A stretch of DNA of 64,000 nt from Filomicrobium sp. (GTDB lineage: Bacteria > Pseudomonadota > Alphaproteobacteria > Rhizobiales > Hyphomicrobiaceae). The stretch spans positions 1 through 64,000 of the forward strand of contig JARFQY010000007.1 of assembly GCA_029287535.1 (NCBI GenBank), written 5' to 3'. Of this stretch, positions 34,815 through 44,171 are shown piece after piece; position 1 is the first letter of the stretch, and the number at the start of each line of letters is the position of its first letter. The notes under the pieces are model-generated. The model worked only from the letters and a program-made list of their open reading frames with translations. It was not told the origin of the DNA and did not search any database. The position numbers and the translations under genes were made by a program.

Positions 34815-36215
34815 TCAGTTCAGCGAAATCAGCGTTGCGTCATCGCGCATGACGTACATGCGCCCTTGCGCGACCACCGGAGCGATGAAGGCACCGCCGC
34901 CCACATCCTTTTGCGACACCACCCGTCCGGTGACGGGGTCCACCCCAACCAGCGCACCCTTGCCTGAGACCAGCCAGAGCTGCCCACCAGCCAAGGTCGG
35001 ACCTGACCATGTCTTGCCGCCCGACAGATTCATGCTCCAAACCGTATTGCCCGTCATGCGGTCGACCGCCATCAGCTGCCCGCCAGTGTCGACAACGAAC
35101 ACGGTCTCTCCGGCGACCCACGGCCGCTGAGTTCCAGGAACGTTCAGCGTCCACAAGCGTTCGCCGGTTTGTGCTTTGGTCGCCACCATCCGTCCGGAGT
35201 GGCCAACGGCAAACACAACGCCGTCTTTAATGACAGGGGTCGCGGCATCGCGCAGTGATGCGAGCTGCGACATGGCACGCGTCCGGGTGAGATTTTCCGA
35301 CCACCGCGCCGATCCGTCCGCCACGTTCAAAGCCAAGAGGTCTCCGGAAGGATAGGGAACCGCGACGATATCGCCATCGACAGCCGGGCTGACATTCATC
35401 ACCAGACTGGCCTTTTGCGGCAATCCTCGAACCACCCAAATCTCACTGCCATCAAGCCCATTGAGGCAGTAGAAGCGTCCTTCCATGCTGATAATGAACA
35501 GACGCCCGCCAGACGCCGTAGGCGCCGCTCTCACCGGCGTGCCGAGGTTCTTTTCCCACAACAACTTGCCCGTCGCCGGATCGAAAGCCGCAACGCGGCC
35601 AAATCCGCTGACCGCATAAAGCTGGCCGTTCTCGGCGGCAAGACCGCCGCCAAAACCTCCGACGGCACTCGAAGAGAATGTCATCTGCGACATGAACCCG
35701 CTGCCGGCATTCTGCTCGCTTTCTGGAACAAGCGACGCCCGCCAGATGGCCGAACCGCCTGAAGCGGAAAAAGCGCTAACCTGACCGGCTGCATCAAGAG
35801 TGAACACGCGTCCCCCGAAGACCAGAGGCGTGGCGGTGATGCGGCCAGCCTTGCTTGATCCGGTGCCGGCATCGGCACTCCAGGACTTGTTCAACGTTGC
35901 ATTGACGAGCAGATGGCCGGGAGCATTGTTGGCAACACCACCAGGCTGCGACCAGTCATCATTCACTTCTGGCGGCGGCAACACAATTGGCGCCGTGGCG
36001 GCCGCCAGTTCTTGCGGCTTCTTGTCATTGAGCTGGAGCACCGGGACACGACGACCCGGCAATGGCGTCTGCTTTTCAGCAAATGGGTTGAGCTGGCTCA
36101 CCTTCGGCAAGCTCGGAAGGCTGTCGGAACACCCCGATACGACGAGTGACAAACCGGCAACGCACACGGCAAGAACTGCCATGCGGTTTGATCTCAAGGT
36201 GTCCCTCGTCGACAT
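34815..36215 (-). CDS. bamB: BamB, beta-propeller lipoprotein of the BAM complex
   Basis: A 466-residue protein with a lipoprotein signal (SLVVSGC, cysteine near residue 29) and a chain of PQQ-type propeller repeats (GSAIWRASL; GKLLWEKNLGTPVRAAP; GSARWSENLTRTR; GNTVWSMNLSGGK). It is the expected BamB scaffold of outer-membrane protein assembly. GAGGGG lies seven bases before the ATG. The conserved order with der downstream and a YfgM-like TPR protein upstream supports the call over other PQQ-repeat proteins. Confidence 0.9.
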   Translation of the reverse strand: MSTRDTLRSNRMAVLAVCVAGLSLVVSGCSDSLPSLPKVSQLNPFAEKQTPLPGRRVPVLQLNDKKPQELAAATAPIVLPPPEVNDDWSQPGGVANNAPGHLLVNATLNKSWSADAGTGSSKAGRITATPLVFGGRVFTLDAAGQVSAFSASGGSAIWRASLVPESEQNAGSGFMSQMTFSSSAVGGFGGGLAAENGQLYAVSGFGRVAAFDPATGKLLWEKNLGTPVRAAPTASGGRLFIISMEGRFYCLNGLDGSEIWVVRGLPQKASLVMNVSPAVDGDIVAVPYPSGDLLALNVADGSARWSENLTRTRAMSQLASLRDAATPVIKDGVVFAVGHSGRMVATKAQTGERLWTLNVPGTQRPWVAGETVFVVDTGGQLMAVDRMTGNTVWSMNLSGGKTWSGPTLAGGQLWLVSGKGALVGVDPVTGRVVSQKDVGGGAFIAPVVAQGRMYVMRDDATLISLN

Positions 36216-36270
36216 ATGTTATCCCCTCTTGTGCCGTCTCCCCCGGCAAGTATTCAGCCGATCCGCAAAA

Positions 36271-37164
36271 CTACTCCGTCGCTTTGGCAGGCTCCTTGGA
36301 GGTAGCCGCCTCTGGCTGCGCTGCTGCCGGCTTTGCCGCCTCGGACTGAGCTTCCTCAGGCTTCGCCGGCTCCGATGTCTTCGGCTCGCTCTCGGCCTCT
36401 TCAACTTTCGCCGGCTGAGGAGTCTTATCCTCAGAAACGACCGACTTTACGGCATCATCCTTTGCTGCGGCCTCGTCCTTTGCTTTGTCGGCTGCAGCCT
36501 CACCTTCACGCGCCGCGACCTGCGCCATTCTTAGCTCAGCGCGCTGGCGCATCGCCGGCGGCGCACCATTGTCACTCAGTATCTTTGCGAACAGTCCACG
36601 GGCCTCATTGAGCTGACCATCCCTCAGTGCGGCCAAACCCAGGAGCTCTTGCGCATTGAAGCGCCACGGACTCTCCGCTTTCACTAGATCGTTGAGCCGA
36701 TTCTGCATCTCGGTAAAGTCGGCTTCCCCAAGTCTTAGCGAAGCTGCCTGAAGAGCCGCAAAACCGCTCAGTAGACTGTCGACGCCGCTGCGTTTTGACA
36801 GCCCGTCGAACTTCTTGAGGGCTTCAGCCTTCTTGCCCTGCTCAACGAGCGTGGCCGCCATTTGCAGCTCCGCAAGTGTTGCATATCCCGTTGGAGCATC
36901 CTTACTCAGCTCGGCAAAAACGCCATCGGCTTCATCGAGTTTGTCGTCAAAAACCGATTGCAGCGCCTTTTGGTAGTCGGCACCGGCCTTTTCCGCGGCA
37001 TCCTGCGCAGACCAGCTCCATATCTGAAATCCGCCTACTGCTGCGATGACAAGGGCTCCCGCCACCACAATCACAGTACCATAGCGCTTCCAGAGGTTTT
37101 CCAGCCGCTCCCGGTCGATTTCTTCTTTAACTTCTCTAAGAAAACTGTCGTTGCTATCGACCAT
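36271..37164 (-). CDS. YfgM-like membrane-anchored TPR protein
   Basis: A 297-residue protein with a short cytoplasmic N-terminus (SFLREVKEEIDRERLENLWK), one membrane helix (TVIVVAGALVIAAVGGFQIW) and a periplasmic TPR_21-like region (ADYQKALQSVFDDKLDEADG; WRFNAQELLGLAALRDGQLN). The last 75 residues are a low-complexity Glu/Ala/Lys/Pro repeat tail that is longer than in the E. coli YfgM. YfgM in E. coli interacts with the Sec translocon and chaperones. Location upstream of bamB and der is the standard arrangement. Confidence 0.85.
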   Translation of the reverse strand: MVDSNDSFLREVKEEIDRERLENLWKRYGTVIVVAGALVIAAVGGFQIWSWSAQDAAEKAGADYQKALQSVFDDKLDEADGVFAELSKDAPTGYATLAELQMAATLVEQGKKAEALKKFDGLSKRSGVDSLLSGFAALQAASLRLGEADFTEMQNRLNDLVKAESPWRFNAQELLGLAALRDGQLNEARGLFAKILSDNGAPPAMRQRAELRMAQVAAREGEAAADKAKDEAAAKDDAVKSVVSEDKTPQPAKVEEAESEPKTSEPAKPEEAQSEAAKPAAAQPEAATSKEPAKATE

Positions 37165-37378
37165 GACGTTTCTTTGTCTTTGCCTTTTCTCTAGAATTCT
37201 AGGCTGGCGGTCACGCTATACTCTGCAGGGCAGAATACCTTCAATAACAGCCAGCACACCGGCAACACCGGCTCAGCCGCGCGATTGATAACGTCTTTTG
37301 CTCCGAAATCAACGCCGCTGGCCGCGCGAGCGCCCAAGCAGTGGTACTGTTTTGTGTTTTCCTAGAAGACAAGCCCAA

Positions 37379-38275
37379 TCAGTTGCCGGCGGTTTTCGAC
37401 TTTTTCGTGGCCCGGGCAGTGGCTTCGAAGGACCTGCCACCAGCTTCCTTGGGCGCTCCCTTCATGGCGTAGGTATGGTGTGGCTCCGGAAACGACCGTT
37501 TTCGCACCTCCTTGGCATACCAGCCAATCGCCTTGTCAATTGACTCTCCGATCCGGCCAAACTCCTTCACGAACTTAGGCACCCTGGGCGACAGCCCCAA
37601 CATGTCCTCCATCACAAGGATTTGTCCGTCACAGGCCGCCGAAGCGCCGATTCCAATCGTCGGAATAGGGATTGACCGGGTGATCTGGTCGGCCAGCGGC
37701 TCGGCCATGGCCTCCAGAACAACGGCAAAAGCGCCGGCTTGCGCCACCACTCTGGCATCCTCCTCGATTGCCGCCCACTGTGCCTCTTCCCGGCCCTGTG
37801 CCTTGAAACCACCAATGACATTGATTGATTGCGGTGTAAGCCCGATGTGCGCCATCACTGGAATGCCGCGCTCGACCAGATAATGGATAGTCGCCTCCAT
37901 GCGCCGCCCGCCCTCAAGCTTGACCGCGCCACAATCGGTTTCCTTCATCACCCGTGCGGCGTTGCGAAACGCGACCTCGGGGCTTTCCTCGTAGGAACCG
38001 AAGGGCATGTCGACAACGACCAGCGCGCGTTTGGCGCCCCGCACAACCGCCTTGCCATGCATAATCATCAATTCGAGTGAAACCGGCACGGTCGTCTCAA
38101 AACCATGCATGACCATGCCCAGGCTGTCTCCGACCAGGAGAAAATCGCAGTACTTGTCCGCAATCGCAGCAGTATGTGCATGATAGGAAGTCAACGAGAC
38201 AATGGGCTCGACGCCCTTCTTGGCGGCAATATCTGGCGCCATCAGACGTTTGGTCGGTGCGGACTGCGAGGACAT
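37379..38275 (-). CDS. panB: PanB, 3-methyl-2-oxobutanoate hydroxymethyltransferase
   Basis: A 298-residue enzyme of pantothenate synthesis that transfers a hydroxymethyl group from methylene-tetrahydrofolate to ketoisovalerate. Conserved segments are [54 protein letters not shown] and [15 protein letters not shown] with the metal and substrate ligands. panC is not adjacent. The C-terminal 25 residues are a basic, disordered extension. It heads the panB-TPR-bamB-der series. Confidence 0.95.
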   Translation of the reverse strand: MSSQSAPTKRLMAPDIAAKKGVEPIVSLTSYHAHTAAIADKYCDFLLVGDSLGMVMHGFETTVPVSLELMIMHGKAVVRGAKRALVVVDMPFGSYEESPEVAFRNAARVMKETDCGAVKLEGGRRMEATIHYLVERGIPVMAHIGLTPQSINVIGGFKAQGREEAQWAAIEEDARVVAQAGAFAVVLEAMAEPLADQITRSIPIPTIGIGASAACDGQILVMEDMLGLSPRVPKFVKEFGRIGESIDKAIGWYAKEVRKRSFPEPHHTYAMKGAPKEAGGRSFEATARATKKSKTAGN

Positions 38276-38646
38276 GGACGATTTTAGACTCCGGCTTTGG
38301 TCAGAAGTGGTCGAAGGGCGCCTGCGACACCCGAATTCACTGAGACCGCCGGAGCCTACACAGACAACGGCTTAAACGCCATTGGCCACAAGATTTCCGC
38401 GATCCAATGGTGAGATCCCTGATAAACTCGGTCTCATCGCCGTTGACGCCCGGCAACACTGGCTCCCTAACTCGCCGAGACAAGGCGAGAAAAGATGGCT
38501 GCCAAAGCCGAGTTCTGCTAACCAAAAATGAACCAACAAATGATCTAACTAAAGACGTTAACAAAATCGCTCGCCATGCTGACCGCTGGCGTGCCGGAGG
38601 CCAGGTGCGTCCGGGGCAGGGAAATTAGATTTATACGGATCGGAAG

Positions 38647-40278
38647 ATGCACACTGGTCAGAAGTCTCGTTTCTTAAGAGCCCTTTCAGTTTTTGGGTTG
38701 GCCGTTAGCCTGACGGCAACTTTAGCTTTGCTAGCGCCCCCTGCGGACGCTGCCAAGCGCAGCCGTAAGAAACCCAGACCCGCGGTTGAGGCGCAAGGCC
38801 CGCTGACACTTATGGTGTCGCTTAAGCGCCAGCGCGTTACCGTCTACGATAAGAACGGCAAGATCACATCAGCTCCGATCTCCTCGGGCCGGCGCGGAAA
38901 TCGCACGCCAACTGGCGTGTTTTCGATCCTGCAAAAGCGTCGCCGCCACTATTCAAATCTTTACGGTTCGGCCATGCCGAACATGCAGCGCATAACCTGG
39001 TCGGGCATTGCTTTGCACGCGGGCCCATTGCCGGGCTACCCCGCCTCCCACGGCTGCATCCGCCTGCCATACAGCTTCTCCAAGCGACTGTTCTCAATGA
39101 CGGAATTGGGAACCCGAGTGATCGTTACCCATCATGACGATAGCCCGCGGTCGTTCGCTCATACAAAACTCTTGAAGCCGCTGCCGCCTGGCAACCCCAA
39201 GAAATTCGCCTCGATCGCGAATTCTGGCCTCGAAGGCAAATCGACAGGCGCTGATGCCGCTAACCTGCTGCTCGGTGTGACGCCGGCCCATGCCAGCGAG
39301 AATTTCGGCGTGCCGGAAGGGGTAGAGCGCACCCGTGCTGCGGTCGAAGCCTATCGGCTCCGCGAAATCTCATCCCTCGAAAATCGGATTGAGAGCATCA
39401 AGGCGTGGCACAAAAAGGCATCGGGAAAGCTGAAATCCGCCAACGCCGAATTGCGGAGTGCCACCAAGGCCGAACGCGAACTGCAGCCGGAAGCACGCAA
39501 CATCGCACAGCGCCTGCGGGCCGCCGAAGCTGCCCAGTCGGCAACCAAGCGCTCATTCCGCGACTTCATGCTCCGCGCTGCCGCCAGCCAGGACGCTGAA
39601 GCCCGCAACAAAGCCGCGCTGGAAGAGGAAGCACTGGAGGCGACGGCGCTGCGTCATTTGAAAGAAATTGAACTCGCACTTTCGGACCGCGATGCGCTTG
39701 ATGATCTTATGGAAGAGCGCCGCGCCGCGATCGAAAAAGCGAAAACGCGCCGTGATATCCTCCAAGACCGGTTCGCGGCCGCCCGCAAGGCCCTTGCGCA
39801 AACGCGCTCCCGGTTGAAGGACGCCAAGGAAGCCTACAAGCGCCGTGAACGGCCGGTGACGATCCTGCTGTCGAAGAAGACCAGCAAGCTTTACGTCCGC
39901 CAAGGCTACGATCCGGTCCTGCAGGCCGACGTCACGTTCGACGATCCGGACGCGCCGATCGGTACCCATGTCTTCCATGCGCTGGAATACAACGCGGACG
40001 GGACGGAACTGAGGTGGCAAGCGGTCACCGCTGCCCGCAAGTACAAGAAGACCGTCTTCTACCGCAACAAACGCGGTCGCAAGCGTCGCAAGAAGGTCGT
40101 ATTGCCGCCTGGTCCGGCACAGACACCCGAAAACGCGTTGAAGCGCGTGACCATTCCGAGCGAAGTGTCCGACGTTCTGGCGGAACTCATTAAGCCGGGC
40201 TCAGCCATCATCGTCACCGATGAACGCAAGAGCAACGAGACCGGCAAGTACACCGACCTCATTGTCACCACGCGCTGA
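38647..40278 (+). CDS. L,D-transpeptidase with long coiled-coil insert and second YkuD-like part
   Basis: A 543-residue secreted protein: signal peptide (VFGLAVSLTATLALLAPPADAA) and an L,D-transpeptidase (YkuD) domain at about residues 55-165, with the catalytic motif ASHGCIRLP and the upstream HAGPLPGYP. A helical coiled coil of about 150 residues follows (SLENRIESIKAWHKKASGKL onward). A C-terminal region (PVTILLSKKTSKLYVRQGYD ... IGTHVFHALEY) resembles the first strands of a second YkuD domain without the catalytic cysteine. It probably crosslinks peptidoglycan or attaches proteins to it; the degenerate second copy may bind substrate. Confidence 0.85.
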   Translation: MHTGQKSRFLRALSVFGLAVSLTATLALLAPPADAAKRSRKKPRPAVEAQGPLTLMVSLKRQRVTVYDKNGKITSAPISSGRRGNRTPTGVFSILQKRRRHYSNLYGSAMPNMQRITWSGIALHAGPLPGYPASHGCIRLPYSFSKRLFSMTELGTRVIVTHHDDSPRSFAHTKLLKPLPPGNPKKFASIANSGLEGKSTGADAANLLLGVTPAHASENFGVPEGVERTRAAVEAYRLREISSLENRIESIKAWHKKASGKLKSANAELRSATKAERELQPEARNIAQRLRAAEAAQSATKRSFRDFMLRAAASQDAEARNKAALEEEALEATALRHLKEIELALSDRDALDDLMEERRAAIEKAKTRRDILQDRFAAARKALAQTRSRLKDAKEAYKRRERPVTILLSKKTSKLYVRQGYDPVLQADVTFDDPDAPIGTHVFHALEYNADGTELRWQAVTAARKYKKTVFYRNKRGRKRRKKVVLPPGPAQTPENALKRVTIPSEVSDVLAELIKPGSAIIVTDERKSNETGKYTDLIVTTR

Positions 40279-40335
40279 TCGGCTGCGCTCTGCGGTTGCC
40301 CATGAATTGACGATCTGGACGCCGCGGGATGGTCT

Positions 40336-40842
40336 TCATCCTGGCAGACGGCTCGTCTTTTCTGGTGGTCGCACCAAGACCTCTACCTCATCACCAATGC
40401 GGATTTCGCCTGGTTCCAGCACGCGTGAGGTAATGCCTCCGCGCCAATCTGGATGCAAAGCCCTAAGAAGCCCCGGATAGACATCGTCCATTCGCTTGCA
40501 GGGTTGCGTCGGATAGGTGACTTCCAACGTCACAGGTCCAATCCGAACCACCCCGCCGCGAGCCTTCGGCAACGCCACGCCCTGCACGAGCAGGTTGGCG
40601 CGCCGCACTGTCCATGGCAGCACAACCTCACCGTCTTCAGGCGATTGCGCCGCCAGGTCCCGCAGCGCGGCTTGCCATTGCTCGAGCGCCAGGACGGTTA
40701 TCTGGCGCAGCTTGAACTTGGCGCCCTTGTGGTCACCTTCGAGACCCGCCTCGCACGTGATCCGCCCCCGCGTCAGTACCTGCATCGGTTCAAGACGCTT
40801 CGAACGGCGAGCAATTCCGATGAGGCGACCGGTTTCAGCCAT
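40336..40842 (-). CDS. MOSC domain protein
   Basis: A 168-residue protein consisting of a single MOSC domain (LIGIARRSKRLEPMQ; GLEGDHKG; QITVLALEQW; YPTQPCKRMDDVYPGLLRAL with the conserved cysteine; WRGGITSRVLEPGEIRIGD). MOSC domains bind molybdenum cofactor or carry sulfur; the cysteine is present here. The window also carries moaD/moaE 30 kb away. The gene follows nnrU by 15 bases and is likely co-transcribed with it. Confidence 0.88.
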   Translation of the reverse strand: MAETGRLIGIARRSKRLEPMQVLTRGRITCEAGLEGDHKGAKFKLRQITVLALEQWQAALRDLAAQSPEDGEVVLPWTVRRANLLVQGVALPKARGGVVRIGPVTLEVTYPTQPCKRMDDVYPGLLRALHPDWRGGITSRVLEPGEIRIGDEVEVLVRPPEKTSRLPG

Positions 40843-40857
40843 CACAGCATCAAGCCG

Positions 40858-41439
40858 CTATCCAACAACCGGAACACCAATAAGGAAGGGGTGTCCATAA
40901 AACGCCATCAGAATATACAGCGTCAGACCGAGACCGACGACGATGGCGTCATTGACAAACGTGGCGCCCTCCGAACTGCGGCCAGGATCGCCGCGTCTTT
41001 TCAGCGAAATCCGGTCGTAGACGGCATACGAGAGAAATGAGCTAAACAGCACCAACGAAGCAACGTCGCCGTTGACCAGCAGATGCGCAAGGGCCCAAAT
41101 CTTCACGGCGATCAGCATCGGGTGCTTGAGAGTGGCACCGATGTTAGAGGGGATAAAAGCCGCCACCAGCGCGATGAATGCCGGGATCATCAATAAGAGC
41201 ACGAGGTGGCTCATCCAGGTTGGTGCAATCCACAACACTGGGTTCTTGGAACCCAGATAGTCCTGCATCTTCCCATATCCGTAGACGATGAGAATAAAGC
41301 CGATGAGCGAGGCGATCGAGAAAAAGGCTTTGTAGCCGCCCTCGCCGAAGCGCTCGACCAACCCGTTTCGCAGCTCGCGGTTGGTTGGAATGAGATGGAT
41401 GGTGAAGAACGCCACCAACCCAACGATCAACAGCATCAT
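40858..41439 (-). CDS. NnrU-family membrane protein
   Basis: A 193-residue membrane protein with five to six helices and the NnrU pattern (LVAFFTIHLIPTNRELRNGL; WIAPTWMSHLVLLLM; HPMLIAVKIWALAHLLVNGD). NnrU was first named near nitrite/nitric-oxide reductase genes and is related to isoprenoid-modifying membrane enzymes. No denitrification genes are visible here, so the name should not be read as a function. The MOSC gene follows. Confidence 0.85.
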   Translation of the reverse strand: MMLLIVGLVAFFTIHLIPTNRELRNGLVERFGEGGYKAFFSIASLIGFILIVYGYGKMQDYLGSKNPVLWIAPTWMSHLVLLLMIPAFIALVAAFIPSNIGATLKHPMLIAVKIWALAHLLVNGDVASLVLFSSFLSYAVYDRISLKRRGDPGRSSEGATFVNDAIVVGLGLTLYILMAFYGHPFLIGVPVVG

Positions 41440-41781
41440 GCGCGCAGACTCCAGTTCAGCATCATTGTCCCATTCAGGGCTTACCCCAGCTTAATTGCAC
41501 GCCCGAAACTGCTAGCCAACGGTTTAGAGCTGCAAGCAGACCGAACAGGCAACAGCGTGCACAGAGCAGTTGCGCCCGCAGTGCTTGCAATATAATGTGA
41601 AAAACGGGTCGGTATGGAACCGGCCGGTGCGCGTGTGGGGCGCGAGCGAGTTATGGGGGAATCTGAGCCGCGGCGGGCTTCGGGTCCTAGGAGGGTGTAT
41701 GTCTACTCCGATGGCCACGTGTTCGCGGCGAGTTCCGCGAAGACGCTCTCACGTCCGCATCGTGGGCGGGGAGCGGCGTCG

Positions 41782-42357
41782 ATGACTCCCGAAGCATTGA
41801 CAAAGAAACAGTCTCACCGTGCCGACGCTGTCGAGACTTCCAGTTGCGCTGATATCTCAAGCACTTCAAACGCGGACGAAACACGCCGTCGGCTGGAGTT
41901 CGAGCTTGCGGTCGTGCTCGCGCGTCAGCCCAAGCATCAGGGTTCTCCCGACCCCATTGACGGTAACGGCAATGGCCCCTTGGAGGTGCCGGAGTCGGCT
42001 CGTGTCACACGCGGTGCACGTGGCGGAGCCTTAGACACCGCGATTGGTGATGAGCCCATGGTGCCGGAAGCCGGGACTGATGTGACCGCTGGCGACCAGG
42101 TCGGGGCCCCGTCACTATCGGGCGAGGCACGTCGCAAACGCTGGTTGAGATCGACAAGGCGAACCACCGACGCGTGGTCGATGGGAACGGTCGCCTCTTT
42201 CGCTATCACTCTGCTTGTAACAGCCTTCATCTTGTCGCTTGTCGCGGTGTCGTTGTTTGGGGTTCCAACAAGCATCAGCGGTCAGGATGGCGCTCCCGGC
42301 GATACCTTCGCCAAGCAGGCGTCGCAGTCCGCTAAAGGAACCAAGCCAAGCCGGTAA
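41782..42357 (+). CDS. Unknown protein with C-terminal membrane anchor
   Basis: From ATG 41782 (GGGGAG eight bases upstream) the protein has about 191 residues. The first 140 are polar, probably disordered and acidic/glycine-rich. One membrane helix follows (GTVASFAITLLVTAFILSLVAV), and then a short hydrophilic tail (GQDGAPGDTFAKQASQSAKG). Nothing in it points to a family. The upstream extension in the ORF track (from 41614) is arginine-rich and less protein-like. It is convergent with the PRMT-like gene, with only 22 bases between stops. Confidence 0.5.
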   Translation: MTPEALTKKQSHRADAVETSSCADISSTSNADETRRRLEFELAVVLARQPKHQGSPDPIDGNGNGPLEVPESARVTRGARGGALDTAIGDEPMVPEAGTDVTAGDQVGAPSLSGEARRKRWLRSTRRTTDAWSMGTVASFAITLLVTAFILSLVAVSLFGVPTSISGQDGAPGDTFAKQASQSAKGTKPSR

Positions 42358-42379
42358 CCGCGCGGTCAAACTGGCACTT

Positions 42380-43318
42380 TCAGGGCAGGTAGCCCTTGTC
42401 GAGGTCCATCTCCTGGCGCGTAATGACGTCACCGTCGGCCGTGACGAGTTCCGCGGTCCAGGCCAAATGCGTCCCGTCTTCAGGCGAGCTTGACGAGACG
42501 AATTGCGCGCCGAGCTGATGACCGGGCTTGATCTCTATCGGCTCTTCGAGTGGGAAATACAGTTGCTCCCAATGCGTCGCCACAGACTCCGGTCCCGTTG
42601 ATAGACTAAGACCAACACCAAGATCGGCCCGCCACCAGACGGCAAACCCATAAATCGTCGCCGGAGACTCAAAGCCCCAGTTAACCTGCCCGGAGCGATG
42701 CGTTTCAGCCTCCTGGCTGAGGTCGACGCGATCCCATTCGCGTTCACCGCACGCAAGAAGCTCACCCGCCTCAAGCCGCCGCACATACACGTTATTGAGG
42801 CTCATCATCTGCGGCAGGCTGAGGTCCAGATCGTACGCTTCACCGGCCTCTTCCCAAAGCCTCAGCTCGGCATCGAGCCGTGGTGCGATGACCGGGCACA
42901 CGCATTGAATAACCTCGCGTGGCAGGACGATGCCGCCAGGGACCAAAAAGCGCCGGCGCGCATCATTCAAGGTTGTGATGATGTCCTCTTCAAACGCGTA
43001 ATTGCCGAGCGTCTCCGAAATGATGACATCGACTTGCGGCGGGTCCTGCATCTCTGTCGAGTGGCACGGCATCAGCACGCAGTTCCGCAGTCCGCTGGCT
43101 GCAATGACGGCTTCCGCGACACCTGCGACTTCCGCAGTCTCGTACAAGAAAACCTCGCGAGCTCCGAGTCGGGAGGCCATGGCTCCAAGCAGGCCGGTGC
43201 CCGCACCGATGTCGGCAACGCGGGTCTTTCCAGGCTCTATGACAGCCTTCAAAGCCTTGTACAGGACGTCGTTGCGCGCCTGGTCTGCGATTAACGTACG
43301 GTGATACTCAATGCGCAT
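42380..43318 (-). CDS. PRMT-like S-adenosylmethionine methyltransferase
   Basis: A 312-residue protein with all the landmarks of the protein arginine methyltransferase (PRMT) fold. Near the start is YHRTLIADQARNDVLYKAL, like the PRMT H-ML-D-R-Y helix. Motif I is VADIGAGTGLLGAMASRLGA, followed by the acidic ribose-binding E in VFLYE. The double-E loop is ISETLGNYAFEED, then FLVPGGIVLP. A C-terminal beta-barrel carries ATHWEQLYFPLEEP, matching the PRMT THW loop. The two catalytic glutamates and THW are all present. Arginine or protein methylation is inferred, not known. It is the third gene in a row of methyltransferases, 13 bases after the TrmH-family gene. Confidence 0.75.
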   Translation of the reverse strand: MRIEYHRTLIADQARNDVLYKALKAVIEPGKTRVADIGAGTGLLGAMASRLGAREVFLYETAEVAGVAEAVIAASGLRNCVLMPCHSTEMQDPPQVDVIISETLGNYAFEEDIITTLNDARRRFLVPGGIVLPREVIQCVCPVIAPRLDAELRLWEEAGEAYDLDLSLPQMMSLNNVYVRRLEAGELLACGEREWDRVDLSQEAETHRSGQVNWGFESPATIYGFAVWWRADLGVGLSLSTGPESVATHWEQLYFPLEEPIEIKPGHQLGAQFVSSSSPEDGTHLAWTAELVTADGDVITRQEMDLDKGYLP

Positions 43319-43331
43319 CGAAGCGGAACTT

Positions 43332-44171
43332 TCAAAGGCTCAGGTGAGGCCGACGGATTTCGTACAGCGTCAGTGCCGTCGCGACGGCGAGATTAAGGGA
43401 ATCAAGATCGCCGGCCATCGGGATTTTGACCGTTCGCGAACAAGCCGCGGCGAGATCATCCGACAGGCCCGGCCCTTCGCTTCCCATCACAACCAGCACC
43501 GGCCCCCGGTACTTGGCATCCCGAAAATCTTGCGTCGCGGAGAGATGCAGGCCGACGACATCACCGGCCCAATCGGCGCGCCACATCAAAAACGCCTCCC
43601 GCGTCATCCGCACAAGCGGCACGGCGAAGACCGAACCCATGGTGGCCCGGATACACTCGCGCCCGTAAGGGTCACAACAGTTGCCAACCAGGATGACACC
43701 GCTGGCTCCCACCGCATCGACCGTGCGAATGATCGTCCCAAGATTCCCTGGATCACGCACGTCTTCCAAGACCAGCCACAGCCCGTCTTCCGCGATCCGT
43801 TCTGCCTGTGGGGCAACGGACCACCGCTGTTTGAAAACACCGAGAATCGCTTGCGGATTGTCCTTTGAGGCAACCTTCCCCAACACCGCCGGGGTGACCT
43901 CGAGCACCTCGCTATCGGCCTTCAACGCTAATTCAATGAGACCGCGAACAGCCGGGCTTTGGCCCCCGCTCGGTTCGTAGAGCAGCGTCTCGGGCTTCCA
44001 GCCGGCCTCTTGCGCGCTGATCAACACGGAGGCGCCTTCGGCGACAAACAGGCCCGTTTCCCGGCGCACCTTTCGCATGTCGAGCGCCCGGATCGCTTTG
44101 ATCCGCTCGTTTTGCAGACTGGAAATCGGCTTGGGCCCGGAGCCCGCCTTTGGTCCTCGCAAATCACGCAT
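43332..44171 (-). CDS. TrmH/SpoU-family RNA 2'-O-methyltransferase
   Basis: From ATG 44171 this is a 279-residue SPOUT enzyme. The N-terminal substrate-binding domain has SLQNERIKAIRAL and FVAEGASVLISA. The knotted catalytic domain carries the three SpoU motifs: DVRDPGNLGTIIRTVDA, VMGSEGPGLSDDL and IPMAGDLDSLNLAVATALTL. The target is an rRNA or tRNA ribose; the exact nucleotide cannot be told. Its ATG overlaps the end of the upstream gene by eight bases (ATGCGTGA), which supports this start and implies translational coupling. Confidence 0.92.
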   Translation of the reverse strand: MRDLRGPKAGSGPKPISSLQNERIKAIRALDMRKVRRETGLFVAEGASVLISAQEAGWKPETLLYEPSGGQSPAVRGLIELALKADSEVLEVTPAVLGKVASKDNPQAILGVFKQRWSVAPQAERIAEDGLWLVLEDVRDPGNLGTIIRTVDAVGASGVILVGNCCDPYGRECIRATMGSVFAVPLVRMTREAFLMWRADWAGDVVGLHLSATQDFRDAKYRGPVLVVMGSEGPGLSDDLAAACSRTVKIPMAGDLDSLNLAVATALTLYEIRRPHLSL

